This document shows, one piece after another, positions 4,698-5,341 of a DNA stretch of 5,341 bases (position 1 is its first letter; every line of letters begins with the position of its first letter). Below the pieces are notes generated by a model. That model saw nothing but the letters and a program-made list of their open reading frames with translations, was not told where the DNA came from and did no database searches. A program made the translations under genes and the position numbers. The stretch comes from Methanocellales archaeon (GTDB taxonomy: Archaea > Halobacteriota > UBA148 > JAUWXC01), in the NCBI GenBank assembly GCA_030616565.1, contig JAUWXC010000064.1, positions 1 to 5,341 of the forward strand, in the 5' to 3' direction.

Positions 4698-5341
4698 ACC
4701 AACGAACAAACGCTGCGCCAAGTATGGTGGTAACCCCGCGCTAACGGTCTTGGATGCAACCTCTTCGATGTCGTACTTGATTCTGTGCATCGTTAGCTCC
4801 CCCGACTCTGTGTCGAAGGTTGCGTACGCTGCCCTTGGATTTCCATCTCTGGGTTGACCTACCGCTCCAGGATTGATGATTTTTCTGTCATCAAGTTCAA
4901 GACTCCACTGAACATGGGTGTGACCCAGAACCAGGATTTTCTTGCCTACTTGGTCTAAGAATCCGCTAAGTCTTTTGGGGGATGCCATCGGATACACATA
5001 TTCATCTGGATCAGAGGGGCTTCCGTGAACTATAGTTATATCTTCAAAAGTGAGCTGCTCTGGAAGCGTTTTCAGGAACGTCATGCTCTCAGGTGAGAGA
5101 TTGTCGCGTGTCCATTCTATTGCAGACGCGGCGAGTGGATTAAACCAGCTCGTATCGCCGGTGATTACAGCAACATCATGATTCCCCCTGATCGAGGTTA
5201 TTTTGTGTTTCTTCACAGTCTCAATGACTTCGTTGGGATAAGAATAATACCCAACGAGATCGCCGGCGCATAAAATCGTGTCAACATTCATGTGTTCCAG
5301 AACGGCAATAAGCGCAGGCAGGTTTGAATGTATATCTGCTA
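4692..5341 (-). CDS. Calcineurin-like metallophosphoesterase (MJ0936/YfcE-type), N-terminus outside the window
   Basis: 215 complete codons are visible, running off the right edge on the 5' side. Numbering from the first complete codon, the metal-site motifs are DIH in ADIHSN (1-6), GDLVGYY (26-32), GNHD (52-55), VHGSP (104-108) and GHTH (139-142), followed by NPGAVGQPRDG (156-166). This is the full two-metal phosphoesterase set. Only the first strand, normally about 8 residues ending in (S/A)DIHSN, is missing, so the whole protein should be near 225 residues. An in-frame ATG at 5291 must be rejected as start because it would remove the essential DIH motif. Family members hydrolyse phosphodiesters or phosphomonoesters; the true substrate cannot be read from the sequence. 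The gene converges on the RAM-domain gene, with a six-base overlap at TTATAA. Confidence 0.88.
   Translation of the reverse strand, partial: ADIHSNLPALIAVLEHMNVDTILCAGDLVGYYSYPNEVIETVKKHKITSIRGNHDVAVITGDTSWFNPLAASAIEWTRDNLSPESMTFLKTLPEQLTFEDITIVHGSPSDPDEYVYPMASPKRLSGFLDQVGKKILVLGHTHVQWSLELDDRKIINPGAVGQPRDGNPRAAYATFDTESGELTMHRIKYDIEEVASKTVSAGLPPYLAQRLFVGL

Noticed and set aside
1..5341. Search for a defence system, CRISPR array, insertion sequence or other mobile element
   Set aside because: No repeat arrays, transposase, integrase or toxin-antitoxin features were seen. The tRNA could serve as an integration site, but no integrase or repeat of its sequence is visible.

Overview
The window reads as the chromosome of a methanopterin-using archaeon, most likely a euryarchaeal methanogen or a relative such as an ANME or alkane-oxidising lineage. 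Four of the seven protein genes belong to families tied to tetrahydromethanopterin (H4MPT): a DHPS-like three-domain protein, a DmrX-type iron-sulfur flavoprotein, a DUF447 flavin-fold protein and a CitG-like protein. The left edge holds the 5' half of an archaeal-type tRNA-Tyr that begins with C1 and seems to be interrupted by an intron. AT-rich boxes lie about 25 bases upstream of expected transcript starts, as in archaeal TATA promoters, and several genes have good Shine-Dalgarno sites. The exact lineage cannot be fixed from the sequence alone.

Layout from left to right. Positions 1-45 (-) are the tRNA-Tyr 5' half, cut by the window edge, with a TATA-like promoter at about 65-84. Positions 165-1607 (-) are the DHPS-like gene. 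It is divergent, across 44 bp, from a PHP-family phosphoesterase gene at 1652-2323 (+). A tightly packed minus-strand operon follows, transcribed from right to left: the CitG-like gene (3536-4378), the DUF447 gene (2989-3549) and dmrX (2309-2992). Adjacent genes overlap by 14 and 4 bases, so translation is probably coupled. Across a short divergent region (4379-4469), which carries two TGCGCA palindromes 21 bp apart around an AT-rich box, lies a small stand-alone Lrp/AsnC ligand-binding (RAM) protein at 4470-4697 (+). It converges on a calcineurin-like phosphoesterase (4692 to beyond 5341, -) whose N-terminus lies outside the window.

How the genes may work together. The DHPS-like protein is the candidate for joining the pterin to the ribosylated arylamine. 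DmrX would reduce dihydromethanopterin to H4MPT, and the DUF447 protein is a probable FMN-binding partner in the same operon. The CitG-like protein, in an organism type with no expected need for the citrate lyase prosthetic group, is a good candidate for adding the alpha-linked ribose phosphate of the methanopterin side chain; this is inference. The PHP protein could be one of the unassigned phosphatases of the pathway, but only its position suggests so. No mobile element, CRISPR array or defence system was seen.
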